From NCBI RefSeq assembly GCF_004217145.1, contig NZ_SHKR01000015.1, positions 186,001 through 250,000 on the forward strand: a DNA stretch of 64,000 bases. Direction: 5' to 3'. The notes under the pieces are model-generated. The model was not told the origin of the DNA and ran no database searches. It saw only the letters and a list, made by a program, of their open reading frames with translations. Below, piece by piece: positions 41,410 to 49,638 of the stretch (positions are counted from its first letter, which is position 1; each line of letters starts with the position of its first letter). The translations under genes and the position numbers were made by a program. The DNA is from Kribbella rubisoli (GTDB taxonomy: Bacteria; Actinomycetota; Actinomycetes; Propionibacteriales; Kribbellaceae).

Positions 41410-42690
41410 TCAGCGGCGCGGCCGGCGCCCGGCGGTGCTGGTCGGCCGTCCAGCGGGTACGGCGCCGCGCGGCACGCGGACGTCGCTGACGACCCGGACC
41501 ACCCGTGCGGGACGTCCGCCCTTCGGCGGGATGCGCACCGGTGTGGTGATCCGCACCATGCCGGGACGCGGCCGCGGAACCCGTCCGGAGCCGACGGCCC
41601 TGCTGCGCACCGGCTGACGACGTACGGTCAGGCCTCGGCCCCGCCCGCTGCGGTAGCCGGTACGCCCGCGACGAGACCCGGTACGACGCATCGAGCCACG
41701 GCGACCGTGGTAGCGCCGGCGGCTGCGACTGAGCCCGCGGGCGTGACGCCGCATGACTGCCTGGCGGACGCGACCGGGCATCAAGGCCTTCGTGGTCGCG
41801 GCGCCCATCACCTGACCGAGCTCGACCGGACCGACCGGCTCACCGGCGGCGATCCGCCGGGCGATCGTCCGGGCGGCGCCATCGGCGATACCGGGAACCA
41901 TCCGTACGGCGGGACGCGTGCTGCGGTTGCCGTGCAGCATCCGCGTGATCGTGGCCGCGCCGCGCAACAGGTGCGGCAGCAGGCGCTCAAGGTCACGCCG
42001 GTCCTGCGGGTCGATCGCGGAGTACGCCGCAGCGCCGCCGAGCGCCTCCGCCTCGGACTCGGACTCGGTGGCCGCGGCCTGCGCGGCGAGGTACTCGGCG
42101 AAGGCCTGCGAGGGCGCGAGAGGCGCGGCGGCCATCTCTTCGAACTCGGCCTCGAACTCTTCCTCGTACTCACCTTCGAGCTGCGAGGTGACGGCTCGCG
42201 CGACGGCACCCGCGGCCGGCCCGCCGATGGCGGTGGCGACGAGAGGACCGGCGGTCTTGGCCAGTGTCTTGAGGAACGGCGCGGCCTTGCGGAACACGCC
42301 CTTCAGCCGCTTGAAGAACTCCTCGGCCTCTTCCTCGGCCTCGAGCTCCTCCTCGCCTTCGTCCTCGTACTCACCGTCGCCGCCCCCGCCACCGCCGCCG
42401 AGCAGTCCGCCGGCGATCTTGGCGATCGGGCCGAGCAGACCGAGGAAGGCCTCGTCCTCGTACTCTTCCTCGCCCTCCTCTTCCCACTCGTACTCCTCCT
42501 CGCCGAGCAGTCCGCCGATGGCGTTGACCACTCCGCCGAGGCCGGGGAAGAAGTCCTCGTCCTCGTACTCTTCCTCGAGCTCGGACTCGCCCTCGAGCTC
42601 GTCCTCCCACTCGGCTTCGTCCTCGGACTCGTACTCGTCCTCCCACTCGGATTCGTACTCGTCCTCGAAATCCGTGGTCTGACGCGCCAT
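41410..42690 (-). CDS. Acidic/amphipathic/Arg-rich modular protein A (426 aa)
   Basis: The first gene of the eight-gene operon, with GAGGAGGG before the ATG. Acidic tracts (8-46, 64-81, 105-124, 172-186) alternate with hydrophobic-amphipathic segments: FFPGLGGVVNAIGGLLG (47-63), FLGLLGPIAKIAGGLLG (82-98, plus a Gly run) and a longer cationic one (125-168, starting FFKRLKGVFRKAAPFLKTL). Each is introduced by YEDED/YEDEA or AEE. SESEAEALGG (210-219) precedes the C-domain shared with protein B (239-330), then about 95 residues of Arg/Pro/Gly-rich tail. The segments look like membrane-active peptides held by acidic spacers. Unrecognised family; function unknown. Confidence 0.8.
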   Translation of the reverse strand: MARQTTDFEDEYESEWEDEYESEDEAEWEDELEGESELEEEYEDEDFFPGLGGVVNAIGGLLGEEEYEWEEEGEEEYEDEAFLGLLGPIAKIAGGLLGGGGGGGDGEYEDEGEEELEAEEEAEEFFKRLKGVFRKAAPFLKTLAKTAGPLVATAIGGPAAGAVARAVTSQLEGEYEEEFEAEFEEMAAAPLAPSQAFAEYLAAQAAATESESEAEALGGAAAYSAIDPQDRRDLERLLPHLLRGAATITRMLHGNRSTRPAVRMVPGIADGAARTIARRIAAGEPVGPVELGQVMGAATTKALMPGRVRQAVMRRHARGLSRSRRRYHGRRGSMRRTGSRRGRTGYRSGRGRGLTVRRQPVRSRAVGSGRVPRPRPGMVRITTPVRIPPKGGRPARVVRVVSDVRVPRGAVPAGRPTSTAGRRPRR

Positions 42691-42783
42691 GGTGGCCCTC
42701 CTCGCTCGGCCGGGACAGCTTGCGCTTCCATGGCAGCCCGAATCCGGCCGGCGGGTCAGTCACCTCTCGGTGTGACGCACATC

Positions 42784-42801
42784 CACGGTCCACCGACCGT
42801 G
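42784..42801. terminator. Small hairpin upstream of the acidic operon
   Basis: CACGGTC and GACCGTG pair perfectly around CACC, 35 nt after the methyltransferase stop (minus strand) and upstream of the acidic operon. It probably ends methyltransferase transcription. The rest of 42691-42835 must hold the operon promoter, which I cannot define. Confidence 0.5.
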
Positions 42802-42835
42802 CGACCCGAACCGAAGTACCTCATCAGAGCGACAG

Positions 42836-43585
42836 TCAGCGCTTCATCGCGTGCAGGAGCTGGAGCGAGAGGTCGCCGTTGTCGAAGAGATCGTTGAGGC
42901 GCGTGTCCTGGCGGCTGGCCAGCGTGTACGCCGGATGGGTGCGATAGCGGGCCGAGATGAGGGCGGTCACCTCTTGCGCGCGACGGCTCCACGACAGGGG
43001 TACGGCGGCCGGCCGTTCGGTCTGCTCGACCAGGTCGAAGCCGCACGTGTCGAGCAGGTCGACGAGCTCGGACTGCAGCGGGAAGTGGTTCCCGTCCGGA
43101 GGGTCGGCGATGGGCCGGGAAGCGACCACCACGAGAAGTCCGAGCGACGCGTGCGGCACGAGCACGCGGTGGATTTCCCGCAGTACGGCGGCCTTGTCCT
43201 CGACTGTACAGAGGACGCCGAGGCACCATGCGACATCCACCGAATCTGCACGCAAGGGGATGCGTTGACCGTCGGCTGTGAGGACGGGCAGGCCGAAGAG
43301 CTTCGATGCGGCCCGACTCGCGGCGGGCATCGGCTCCAGCAGGATCGGTCGTACGCCGAAGCGCTTGGCCGCCCACGCGGCTGGACCGCCGCTACCCGCG
43401 CCGACGTCCAGCAGTCGGTCGCCCGCGGACAGCTCGCAAGCCTCGGCCAGCCACGCGAGCGCAGCCGGACTGGCGCTGCCACGGCAGGCCGCCGGAATCG
43501 CGTGCCCGTCACCGAGTTGTCCGACGGCCTCCGCCGTCCAGGCGGCGACGTCGTCGAACTCCGCGACCATCCCCGGCGTCGTCAC
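42836..43585 (-). CDS. Class I SAM-dependent methyltransferase
   Basis: The 249-residue protein has the Rossmann-like methyltransferase fold with motif I LLDVGAGSGGPAAW (about 58-71), an acidic residue in ILLEPMP (about 81-87) and motif IV-like DVAWCLGVLCTVEDK. It resembles the UbiE/Methyltransf_11 group that modifies small molecules. The GTG start has a weak GAGGTGACGGGA upstream; an ATG five codons in is the alternative. It is separated by 145 nt from the acidic operon, so it is probably independent. Confidence 0.85.
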   Translation of the reverse strand: MTTPGMVAEFDDVAAWTAEAVGQLGDGHAIPAACRGSASPAALAWLAEACELSAGDRLLDVGAGSGGPAAWAAKRFGVRPILLEPMPAASRAASKLFGLPVLTADGQRIPLRADSVDVAWCLGVLCTVEDKAAVLREIHRVLVPHASLGLLVVVASRPIADPPDGNHFPLQSELVDLLDTCGFDLVEQTERPAAVPLSWSRRAQEVTALISARYRTHPAYTLASRQDTRLNDLFDNGDLSLQLLHAMKR

Positions 43586-43643
43586 TGTCCCGTCACCTCA
43601 CTCGACACCTCGCTCGACCCAGCCGGTACCCACCGGGCAAGCC

Positions 43644-45374
43644 TCACTCGACGAGCTTGCCGTCGCTGGAGACGTGCCGCATCAGTCCCCGGAACTCGTC
43701 CGGGATCGGCGGGATCTGCTCGGCCTCGATCTCACCAGGCCCCGACCAGACGAAGTTCACCTGCAGCGAGTCGTCGAGCTCGGGGTAGTCGGAGCGGTTG
43801 TGGCACCCGCGCGTCTCCCGGCGTACCAGGGCTGCGTCGAGCGTCGCCCGCGCGGCCATCGCCGACGCCTTCAGGTCGAACGCGTGCGCGAGGTCCTGGA
43901 AGCCGGCGATGTCCGGGTGTACTCCGACCTCCTTACTCCGCTCCTCGAGCTCGACCAGCTCGGATAACCCGGCGTTCAGACCGTGCTCATCGCGGACGAC
44001 GCCGGCCCGCGCGGTCATGGTGTCGCGCAGGGACCGTTGCAGGGCGCGGACGTTCTCCGGGCCGTCGTTCGCCAGCAGGTCGTCGATCTCGGCCCGGGCC
44101 TGCGCGACCGCGTCCGCGGAGCGCAGCTGCGCCTGCCGCCCGATCGAGTACTTCGCGGCTTCCTCGGCCACGATCCGCCCGAACACCAGCAGCTCGATCA
44201 ACGAGTTGCCGCCGAGCCGGTTCGCGCCGTGCAGCCCGCTGGCCGCCTCGCCGATCGCCCACAGCCCGTCGACGCCGGTGCCGTGGTCCTCGGGCCGGAC
44301 CCAGACGCCGCCCATCGAGTAATGCGCGGTCGGGGCGATCTCGATCGGCTGCTTGGTGATGTCGAGCATCTGCAGTTCGAGCAGCGTCTGGTAGACGCGC
44401 GGGAGCCGGCGCATGATCGTCTCCCGGGGGAGGTGGGACACGTCCAGCCAGACGCCGCCGTTCGGGGTGCCGCGGCCTTCCTTGATCTCGGTGTACTCCG
44501 CGAGCGCGACCCGGTCCCGCGTCGACAGCTCCATCCGCTCGGCGTCGTACCGGGCCATGAACCGCTCGCCGAGCGCGTTGCGCAACTGCCCGCCCTCGCC
44601 GCGGGCCGCTTCGGAGACGAGGGTGCCGGCAGCGTTCTCGGGCTCGATCAGCCCGGACGGGTGGAACTGGACGAGCTCGGGATCGCGGAGCTTCCCGCCC
44701 GCGTTGACCGCGAGCCGGAACGCGTCGCCGGTGTTCTCGTCGCGACGCGACGACGTACGCCGCCAGATCCGGGTGTGACCGCCCGCGGCCAGGATCACCG
44801 CGTCGGCGTGGATGACGTAACGGCGCCCGGTCGTCAGGTCGAACCCGTACGCCCCGAACACGGTGTTGTCCTTGACCAGGATCGACGTCACGTAGACCGT
44901 GTCCAGGATCGGTACGCCGAGTTGCACCGCGCGGTTGATCAGCGTCCGCTGGATCTCCAGACCGGTGTAGTCGCCCGCGAACGCCGTACGGCGGTAGGTG
45001 TGCGCGCCGAAGAACCGCTGTGAGATGCGACCGTCCGCCTCGCGGGCGAACGGCATACCCCAGCGCTCGAGGTCCTCGATCCCGCGGGCGGCGCCCCGGG
45101 CGACGATCTCGACCGTGATCGGGTTCGCGAGCAGGTAGCTCTCCTGCAGCGTGTCGGCCGCGTGCTGCTGGTAGGTGTCCTCGGGATCCATCGTGGCCAG
45201 CGCCGCGTTGATACCGCCGGCCGCCAGCGACGTGTGCGCGTCGGAACGCGGGCGCTTGCCGAGGGCCAGAACCTCGACGCCCTGCTCGGCCAGCTCGATC
45301 GCTGCCCGCAGACCGGCACCACCGGTTCCGATCACCAGGATCGACGTGGCGATCTGCTGTTCGGTGATGCTCAT
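43644..45374 (-). CDS. Fumarate reductase/succinate dehydrogenase flavoprotein subunit-like, orphan
   Basis: A 576-residue FAD flavoprotein of the SdhA/FrdA group: FAD loop VIGTGGAGLRAA near residue 14, the His-flavin region SLAAGGINAAL, substrate-site motifs FHPSGLIEP and TAHYSMGGV, GLHGANRLGGNSL, and C-terminal ETRGCHNRSDYP. It interconverts succinate and fumarate or acts on a related acid. No iron-sulfur or membrane anchor subunit genes are adjacent. The ATG follows GAGGGAGAA. An ECF41-type promoter 36 nt upstream ties it to the redox-stress regulon. Confidence 0.9.
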   Translation of the reverse strand: MSITEQQIATSILVIGTGGAGLRAAIELAEQGVEVLALGKRPRSDAHTSLAAGGINAALATMDPEDTYQQHAADTLQESYLLANPITVEIVARGAARGIEDLERWGMPFAREADGRISQRFFGAHTYRRTAFAGDYTGLEIQRTLINRAVQLGVPILDTVYVTSILVKDNTVFGAYGFDLTTGRRYVIHADAVILAAGGHTRIWRRTSSRRDENTGDAFRLAVNAGGKLRDPELVQFHPSGLIEPENAAGTLVSEAARGEGGQLRNALGERFMARYDAERMELSTRDRVALAEYTEIKEGRGTPNGGVWLDVSHLPRETIMRRLPRVYQTLLELQMLDITKQPIEIAPTAHYSMGGVWVRPEDHGTGVDGLWAIGEAASGLHGANRLGGNSLIELLVFGRIVAEEAAKYSIGRQAQLRSADAVAQARAEIDDLLANDGPENVRALQRSLRDTMTARAGVVRDEHGLNAGLSELVELEERSKEVGVHPDIAGFQDLAHAFDLKASAMAARATLDAALVRRETRGCHNRSDYPELDDSLQVNFVWSGPGEIEAEQIPPIPDEFRGLMRHVSSDGKLVE

Positions 45375-45410
45375 TGGTTCTCCCTCGCGCTCGGTGCTCT
45401 CACCAATCAG

Positions 45411-45436
45411 GACAGCGCAGCAGACCCGGTTGTGAC
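45411..45436 (-). promoter_or_regulatory. ECF41-type promoter for the flavoprotein gene
   Basis: On the minus strand: GTCACA (complement of 45431-45436), 16-nt spacer, TGTC (complement of 45411-45414), ending 36 nt from the ATG. It is back to back with the promoter of the alpha/beta hydrolase. Confidence 0.75.
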
Positions 45437-45446
45437 TGTCTCGCCG

Positions 45447-45472
45447 GTCACAACCGTCGTGTCTGTTCGGTC
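45447..45472 (+). promoter_or_regulatory. ECF41-type promoter for the hydrolase-ECF operon
   Basis: GTCACA (45447-45452), 16 nt, GGTC (45469-45472), 31 nt before the ATG. It is the only one of the six sites with G rather than T at the first -10 base. Confidence 0.68.
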
Positions 45473-45503
45473 TCTTCAGAGAGTCCGAAAAGAAGGGGAA
45501 CCC

Positions 45504-46214
45504 ATGAGCGAGAATCCGGTCGTCGTCCTGGTCCACGGCGCGTTCGCCGAATCGGCCAGCTGGAACGGCGTCATCGAGCGCCTGCAGGCGCAGTCGATCG
45601 AGGCCGTCGCAGCGCCGAACGCACTGCGCAGCCTCGAGGGTGACGCGCAGTACGTCCGCGACGTGATCGCCGGCATCGGCAGGCCCGTCGTCCTCGTCGG
45701 TCATTCGTACGGCGGCATGGTGATCACCGAGGCCGCGGCGAACAACGACGCGGTCAAGGCGCTCGTCTACGTCTGCGCGTTCGCACCCGACCAGGGCGAG
45801 AGCGCGTTCGCGTTGTCCGCGAAGTTCCCGGGCAGCACCCTCGGTGACGCCCTGAACGCGTACCCGGTCAGCACCGGCGGCAACGACCTGGCGATCCGGC
45901 CCGACGTCTTCCACCAGCAGTTCTGCGCCGACGTACCGGCGGACGTGGCGGCGCTGATGGCCGCGACGCAGCGCCCGGCCACCGAGGCAGCGCTGACCGC
46001 CGACCTGGCGACCGACAGCCCCGCGTGGAAGTCGACGCCGTCGTGGTTCGTGTTCAGCGACCTCGACCTCAACATCCCGGTCGCCCTGCACCGCTTCATG
46101 GCCGAGCGGGCCGGCGCGAAGGACACCCGCGAGATCGCCGGCGCCTCGCACGCCCTGAGCGTGTCCCAGCCAGCGGCCGTCACCGCCGCGATCCTGGCGG
46201 CCATGAACGCATAG
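45504..46214 (+). CDS. Alpha/beta hydrolase
   Basis: The 236-residue protein has the alpha/beta hydrolase fold: oxyanion HGAFAES near residue 10, nucleophile elbow GHSYGG (Ser at about 67), and a C-terminal His in GASHALSVSQ. It resembles small esterases often encoded by stress operons. The ATG is fixed by GAAGGGGAA and lies 31 nt after an ECF41-type -10 element. An ECF sigma gene follows 97 nt downstream. Confidence 0.9.
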   Translation: MSENPVVVLVHGAFAESASWNGVIERLQAQSIEAVAAPNALRSLEGDAQYVRDVIAGIGRPVVLVGHSYGGMVITEAAANNDAVKALVYVCAFAPDQGESAFALSAKFPGSTLGDALNAYPVSTGGNDLAIRPDVFHQQFCADVPADVAALMAATQRPATEAALTADLATDSPAWKSTPSWFVFSDLDLNIPVALHRFMAERAGAKDTREIAGASHALSVSQPAAVTAAILAAMNA

Positions 46215-46311
46215 GAGCACGGACCACGTACTCGACTACGAGGCTCCAGGGCGCGTCGGGGGACCGCGGGAGGTGACGCTGAAAGCACCCCCGGCGCGAG
46301 GAGTTCACATC

Positions 46312-46809
46312 ATGAATACCGTCCCAGGTCAGGGATTGGACGAGTTCCTCCAGGCACGACCGCGGCTGTTCCGGATCGCCCACCGGATCGTCGGCAATCC
46401 GCACGAGGCGGAGGAGCTCGTCCAGGATGTCTGGGTGCGCTGGCAACGGACCGACCGTACGGTCGTCGCCGACCCGCAGGCTTTCCTGTCGACCACGGTG
46501 TCCCGGCTCGCGATCAACGTGGTGAAGTCGGCGTACCGGCGGCACGAGACGGCGGTGGACCGGCTGCCGGACGAGCGGGTCGCCACCGGTGTCGATCCGC
46601 ATCAGCACGCCGAGGCGCGGGAAGCGTACGCGGTCGCCGTACACCTGATGAAGGAGCGGTTGTCGCCGGCCGAGCGAGCGACCTACGTGCTGCGGGAAGG
46701 CTTCGACTGCCCGTACCGGCAGATCGCCGAAACACTGCGGATCGGGGCGCCGAACGCTCGGCAACTGGTGAAGCGCGCCCGCGATCGGATGGCTGATCTG
46801 GCGGTCTGA
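46312..46809 (+). CDS. ECF sigma factor without C-terminal domain
   Basis: The 165-residue protein has only sigma region 2 (PRLFRIAHRIVGNPHEAEEL) and region 4 (LSPAERATYVLREGF, APNARQLVKRARDRM). These parts resemble the ECF41 sigma factor at 18462, but the SnoaL-like regulatory domain is absent and the gene stops soon after region 4. GAGGAG at 46299-46304 fixes the ATG. It lies downstream of an ECF41-type promoter and hydrolase gene, so it may be made under control of the full-length factor. Confidence 0.87.
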   Translation: MNTVPGQGLDEFLQARPRLFRIAHRIVGNPHEAEELVQDVWVRWQRTDRTVVADPQAFLSTTVSRLAINVVKSAYRRHETAVDRLPDERVATGVDPHQHAEAREAYAVAVHLMKERLSPAERATYVLREGFDCPYRQIAETLRIGAPNARQLVKRARDRMADLAV

Positions 46810-46884
46810 CCGCAGTTTCGACACCCGAGGGTCCTGTACCTGTATCGCTGTTCGCCCGTAGCCTCACCTGGGAGGGTGCAGCCC

Positions 46885-46910
46885 GTCACAATCGGCAGGC
46901 GCGGGGTGTC
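46885..46910 (+). promoter_or_regulatory. ECF41-type promoter for NADH dehydrogenase
   Basis: GTCACA (46885-46890), 16 nt, TGTC (46907-46910), 31 nt before the GTG I take as the ndh start; this spacing equals that of the hydrolase promoter. Confidence 0.75.
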
Positions 46911-46941
46911 TTATTCAGTAGAGACTATGGACGGAGAAACG

Positions 46942-48282
46942 GTGCGCAGGATCCTGGTGGTGGGCGGCGGGTATGCCGGGTTCTACACGGCATGGCGGCT
47001 GGAGAAGAAACTACGGCGGGGCGAGGCCGAGGTGATCCTGGTCGACCCGCGGCCGTACATGACGTACCAGCCGTTCCTGCCCGAGGTGGTCGCCGGTTCG
47101 GTCGAGGCCCGGCACGCGGCGGTGTCGCTGCGACGCAACCTCAAGCGGACGAAGATCGTGTCCGGCATGGTCGTCAACATCGCGCATGCCGACCGCACCG
47201 TGACGATCCGGCCCGCGGACGGGCCCGACTACACGCTGACGTACGACGTGATCGCGGTCACCGCCGGTGCGGTGACGCGGACTTTCGACGTACCGGGTGT
47301 GGCCGACCGGGCGATCGGCATGAAGCACGTCGAGGAAGCGGTCGCGATCCGGGACCGGATGTTCACCGCGTTCGACGAGGCGGCCGGGCTGGAGCCGGGC
47401 AAGCTGCGGCGCAAGCTGATGACGGTCACCTTCGTCGGCGGCGGGTTCTCCGGCGTCGAAGGGTTCGCGGAGCTGCTGTCGCTGGCGCGGGCGTTGCTGA
47501 AGAGGTACCCCGAGCTGTCCGAGAGCGACCTCGCGTTCCACCTGGTCGAGGCGAGCGGCCGGATCCTGCCCGAGGTGAGCGACAAGCCGGGCGAATGGGT
47601 CGTGAACCTGCTCGAGAAGCGCGGCGCGGTCGTGCACCTCAACACCACGATGCAGTCGGCCGACGACGGCCACGTGGTGCTGTCGGACGGATCCGAGTTC
47701 GACTCGGAGCTGATCGTCTGGACGGCGGGCAACGCCGCGACCCGCCTGCTGCGCAACCACACCGACCTGCCGCACAACCAGCGCGGGATGGTCCAGGTGC
47801 GGGCCGATCTGCGGATCGGGACCGACACCGAGGTGATCGAGGACGCGTGGGCAGCCGGTGACGACGCGGCGGTTCCCGATCTGACGTCGTCGACTCCGGG
47901 GGCGTACACGGTGCCGAACGCGCAGAACGCCGTACGGCAGGGGAAGCTGCTCGCGAAGAATCTGCTGCGGTCGCTGCGCGGACATGCGCCGAAGGAGTAC
48001 GAGCACCACAGCCTCGGCGTGATCGCGACGCTCGGTCTCGGGACGGGGATCTTCCAGTACAAGCGGCTCGTCATCAAGGGCGTGCTCGCCTGGCTGATGC
48101 ACCGCGGGTACCACGTCCTCGCGGTCCCGACGTGGGACCGCAAGGTGCGGGTGCTGGCGATCTGGCTGGCGGCGTTCTTCTACGGCCGCGACATCGTGTC
48201 GCTGGCCTCGGTCCAGAGTCCGCGCGAGGCGTTCGAGACCGAGGCCAAGGCGCGGACTCTCAGCGCGAGCCGACCGGGATGA
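46942..48282 (+). CDS. ndh: Type II NADH dehydrogenase (NDH-2)
   Basis: A 446-residue membrane-associated flavoprotein that oxidises NADH and reduces quinone without proton pumping. It shows the FAD loop VVGGGYAGFYTAW at the N-terminus, the NADH loop FVGGGFSGVEG, the redox-family segment GNAATRLL and a C-terminal amphipathic membrane anchor (LAIWLAAFFYGRDI). I choose GTG 46942, preceded by GGAG, because the promoter at 46885-46910 leaves almost no leader for the in-frame ATG at 46927. It overlaps the convergent peroxidase gene by 23 nt. Confidence 0.9.
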   Translation: MRRILVVGGGYAGFYTAWRLEKKLRRGEAEVILVDPRPYMTYQPFLPEVVAGSVEARHAAVSLRRNLKRTKIVSGMVVNIAHADRTVTIRPADGPDYTLTYDVIAVTAGAVTRTFDVPGVADRAIGMKHVEEAVAIRDRMFTAFDEAAGLEPGKLRRKLMTVTFVGGGFSGVEGFAELLSLARALLKRYPELSESDLAFHLVEASGRILPEVSDKPGEWVVNLLEKRGAVVHLNTTMQSADDGHVVLSDGSEFDSELIVWTAGNAATRLLRNHTDLPHNQRGMVQVRADLRIGTDTEVIEDAWAAGDDAAVPDLTSSTPGAYTVPNAQNAVRQGKLLAKNLLRSLRGHAPKEYEHHSLGVIATLGLGTGIFQYKRLVIKGVLAWLMHRGYHVLAVPTWDRKVRVLAIWLAAFFYGRDIVSLASVQSPREAFETEAKARTLSASRPG

Positions 48283-49603
48283 GCAGGTCGGTCAGGCCGA
48301 ACGGGTCACCGGCGGCGGGCAGGATCGGCTGCCAGTCCGGCTCGAGGCTGAGGTAGCTGGCCGGATCCGCACGCAGCAACCCGATCAGGACCTCGGCCAC
48401 GATCCGCCCGCCGACCGGACCGAGCCGGTTGCCATTGCCGAGGTGCTCGGACTCCTTGAGGATGTAGAACCACAGCGGCGTACCGCCGGCCCACGTGTCC
48501 TCGGTCAGCGGCGGTACGCCGAGCAGTTCGGCGACCTGCTCGCCACTCGGCAGGCCCGTCGTGTCGCCGCGCAGCAGATCGCGAACGGCCAGCGACCGGT
48601 ACGCCGACTCGTCGACCGCGCCGGTGATCCGCTCGGGCAACCCGATCAGGCTCGCGGCCAGCCGGCCGTCGAGTCGTTTCGCACGCTGCGCCCGCGGACG
48701 ACCCGGTACGTCGAAGATCTGCGCGAGGTCGAGCCGCCGATCGACCGGCAGCGGGCCGAAGCCGACCAGGTCCGGGAAGAGCGGCAGCTCGGGCCCGCCC
48801 TCGACCAGGTGGTACGCGTGCCGGATCTGGCCGTGCCCGTAGCGGTACGCGGCGTCGGCGTACTCGAGCGGGATGAACGCCTTCATCGGCTCCGGGCGGA
48901 ACCACTTCCCGCCGTCCTCGAGCACCTCGTCGACCAGCGCCGGCCCGACCAGCCGCGGCAGGAAGTCGTGCACGACGATCCACTGGTAGTGCCAGGTCAG
49001 CGTGATCCGCGCCTTGTCGAACACGTCCTCCTCGGGGACGACACGCGCCGCCCGCAGGTGATCGACGATCCGGTTGTGCGCGTGCAGCAACGCCACATGC
49101 AGGCTCAACGTGAAGATATGTACGTCGTTGCGCGGATCCCCGATCAGCGCGACCCCTTGCGGATTCCGCGGTACGTCGAACCCGTCGGGGCTGAGCAGGA
49201 ACTTGGCCGGATCGTTCAGGTCGAACATGTACGGCGAACCGATCGGCCCGTCGGCGTACAGCATCTCGAGGTTGAGCCGCGGCGATCGCGAGTTGCGCAA
49301 GGCATCCGTCTCGACGCCGCCCATCAGCGGCGACCGGTCCGCGGTGGTGTCATGCGCGAGCAACTGCCCGAAGAACGGCCACCCCGCCGCCTCCTCCGCG
49401 TCGTCGCCGCCGGCACCGAGGTCCAGCGTGGCCGCGGCGTCACAGATCCCGCCGTCACTGCCCGCCCGCATCAACAGATGCGGATCGGTCCCCAGCGGTT
49501 CGAGTTTCGGAAACATCCGCCCGTATCGCGCCCCGCCGGTCGGCCGATCCACACTGCGCGCCAAGCTCAAACAGTGATCCCTCGCCGCCGGATGAACAGT
49601 CAT
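48260..49603 (-). CDS. Haem peroxidase of the animal peroxidase-like superfamily
   Basis: The 447-residue protein has the superfamily signatures: distal-side FFGQLLAHDTTAD (His 84), GDPRNDVHIFTLSLHVALLHAHNR region in two parts (Arg 158, the catalytic Arg candidate) and proximal-side YRYGHGQIRHAY (His 257, haem iron ligand). It uses hydrogen peroxide to oxidise halides, phenols or lipids; the substrate is not predictable. No signal peptide. GGGAGG precedes the ATG, and an ECF41-type promoter sits 35 nt upstream. Confidence 0.88.
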   Translation of the reverse strand: MTVHPAARDHCLSLARSVDRPTGGARYGRMFPKLEPLGTDPHLLMRAGSDGGICDAAATLDLGAGGDDAEEAAGWPFFGQLLAHDTTADRSPLMGGVETDALRNSRSPRLNLEMLYADGPIGSPYMFDLNDPAKFLLSPDGFDVPRNPQGVALIGDPRNDVHIFTLSLHVALLHAHNRIVDHLRAARVVPEEDVFDKARITLTWHYQWIVVHDFLPRLVGPALVDEVLEDGGKWFRPEPMKAFIPLEYADAAYRYGHGQIRHAYHLVEGGPELPLFPDLVGFGPLPVDRRLDLAQIFDVPGRPRAQRAKRLDGRLAASLIGLPERITGAVDESAYRSLAVRDLLRGDTTGLPSGEQVAELLGVPPLTEDTWAGGTPLWFYILKESEHLGNGNRLGPVGGRIVAEVLIGLLRADPASYLSLEPDWQPILPAAGDPFGLTDLLIPVGSR

Positions 49604-49638
49604 TTCCTACCTCCCGAAGATTCAGATCCACAGGAAAA

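Noticed and set aside
41918..42682. Plus-strand Ser-rich frame opposite acidic protein A
   Set aside because: Its Ser/Tyr runs are the mirror of GAG/GAC/TAC codons. Protein A has a good ribosome site, a paralogue and operon context.
33030..42690. Contractile injection system, type VI secretion or prophage
   Set aside because: Amidase plus unknown proteins suggested it, but there is no sheath, tube, baseplate, spike, AAA ATPase, portal, capsid or terminase gene in or beside the cluster.
42691..42835. ECF41-type promoter for the acidic operon
   Set aside because: A minus-strand GTCACA is present near 42770, but the base run 16 nt on reads CCGC rather than NGTC.
43644..46214. Complete succinate dehydrogenase operon
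   Set aside because: Only the flavoprotein is present. The flanking genes are a methyltransferase and a divergent alpha/beta hydrolase.
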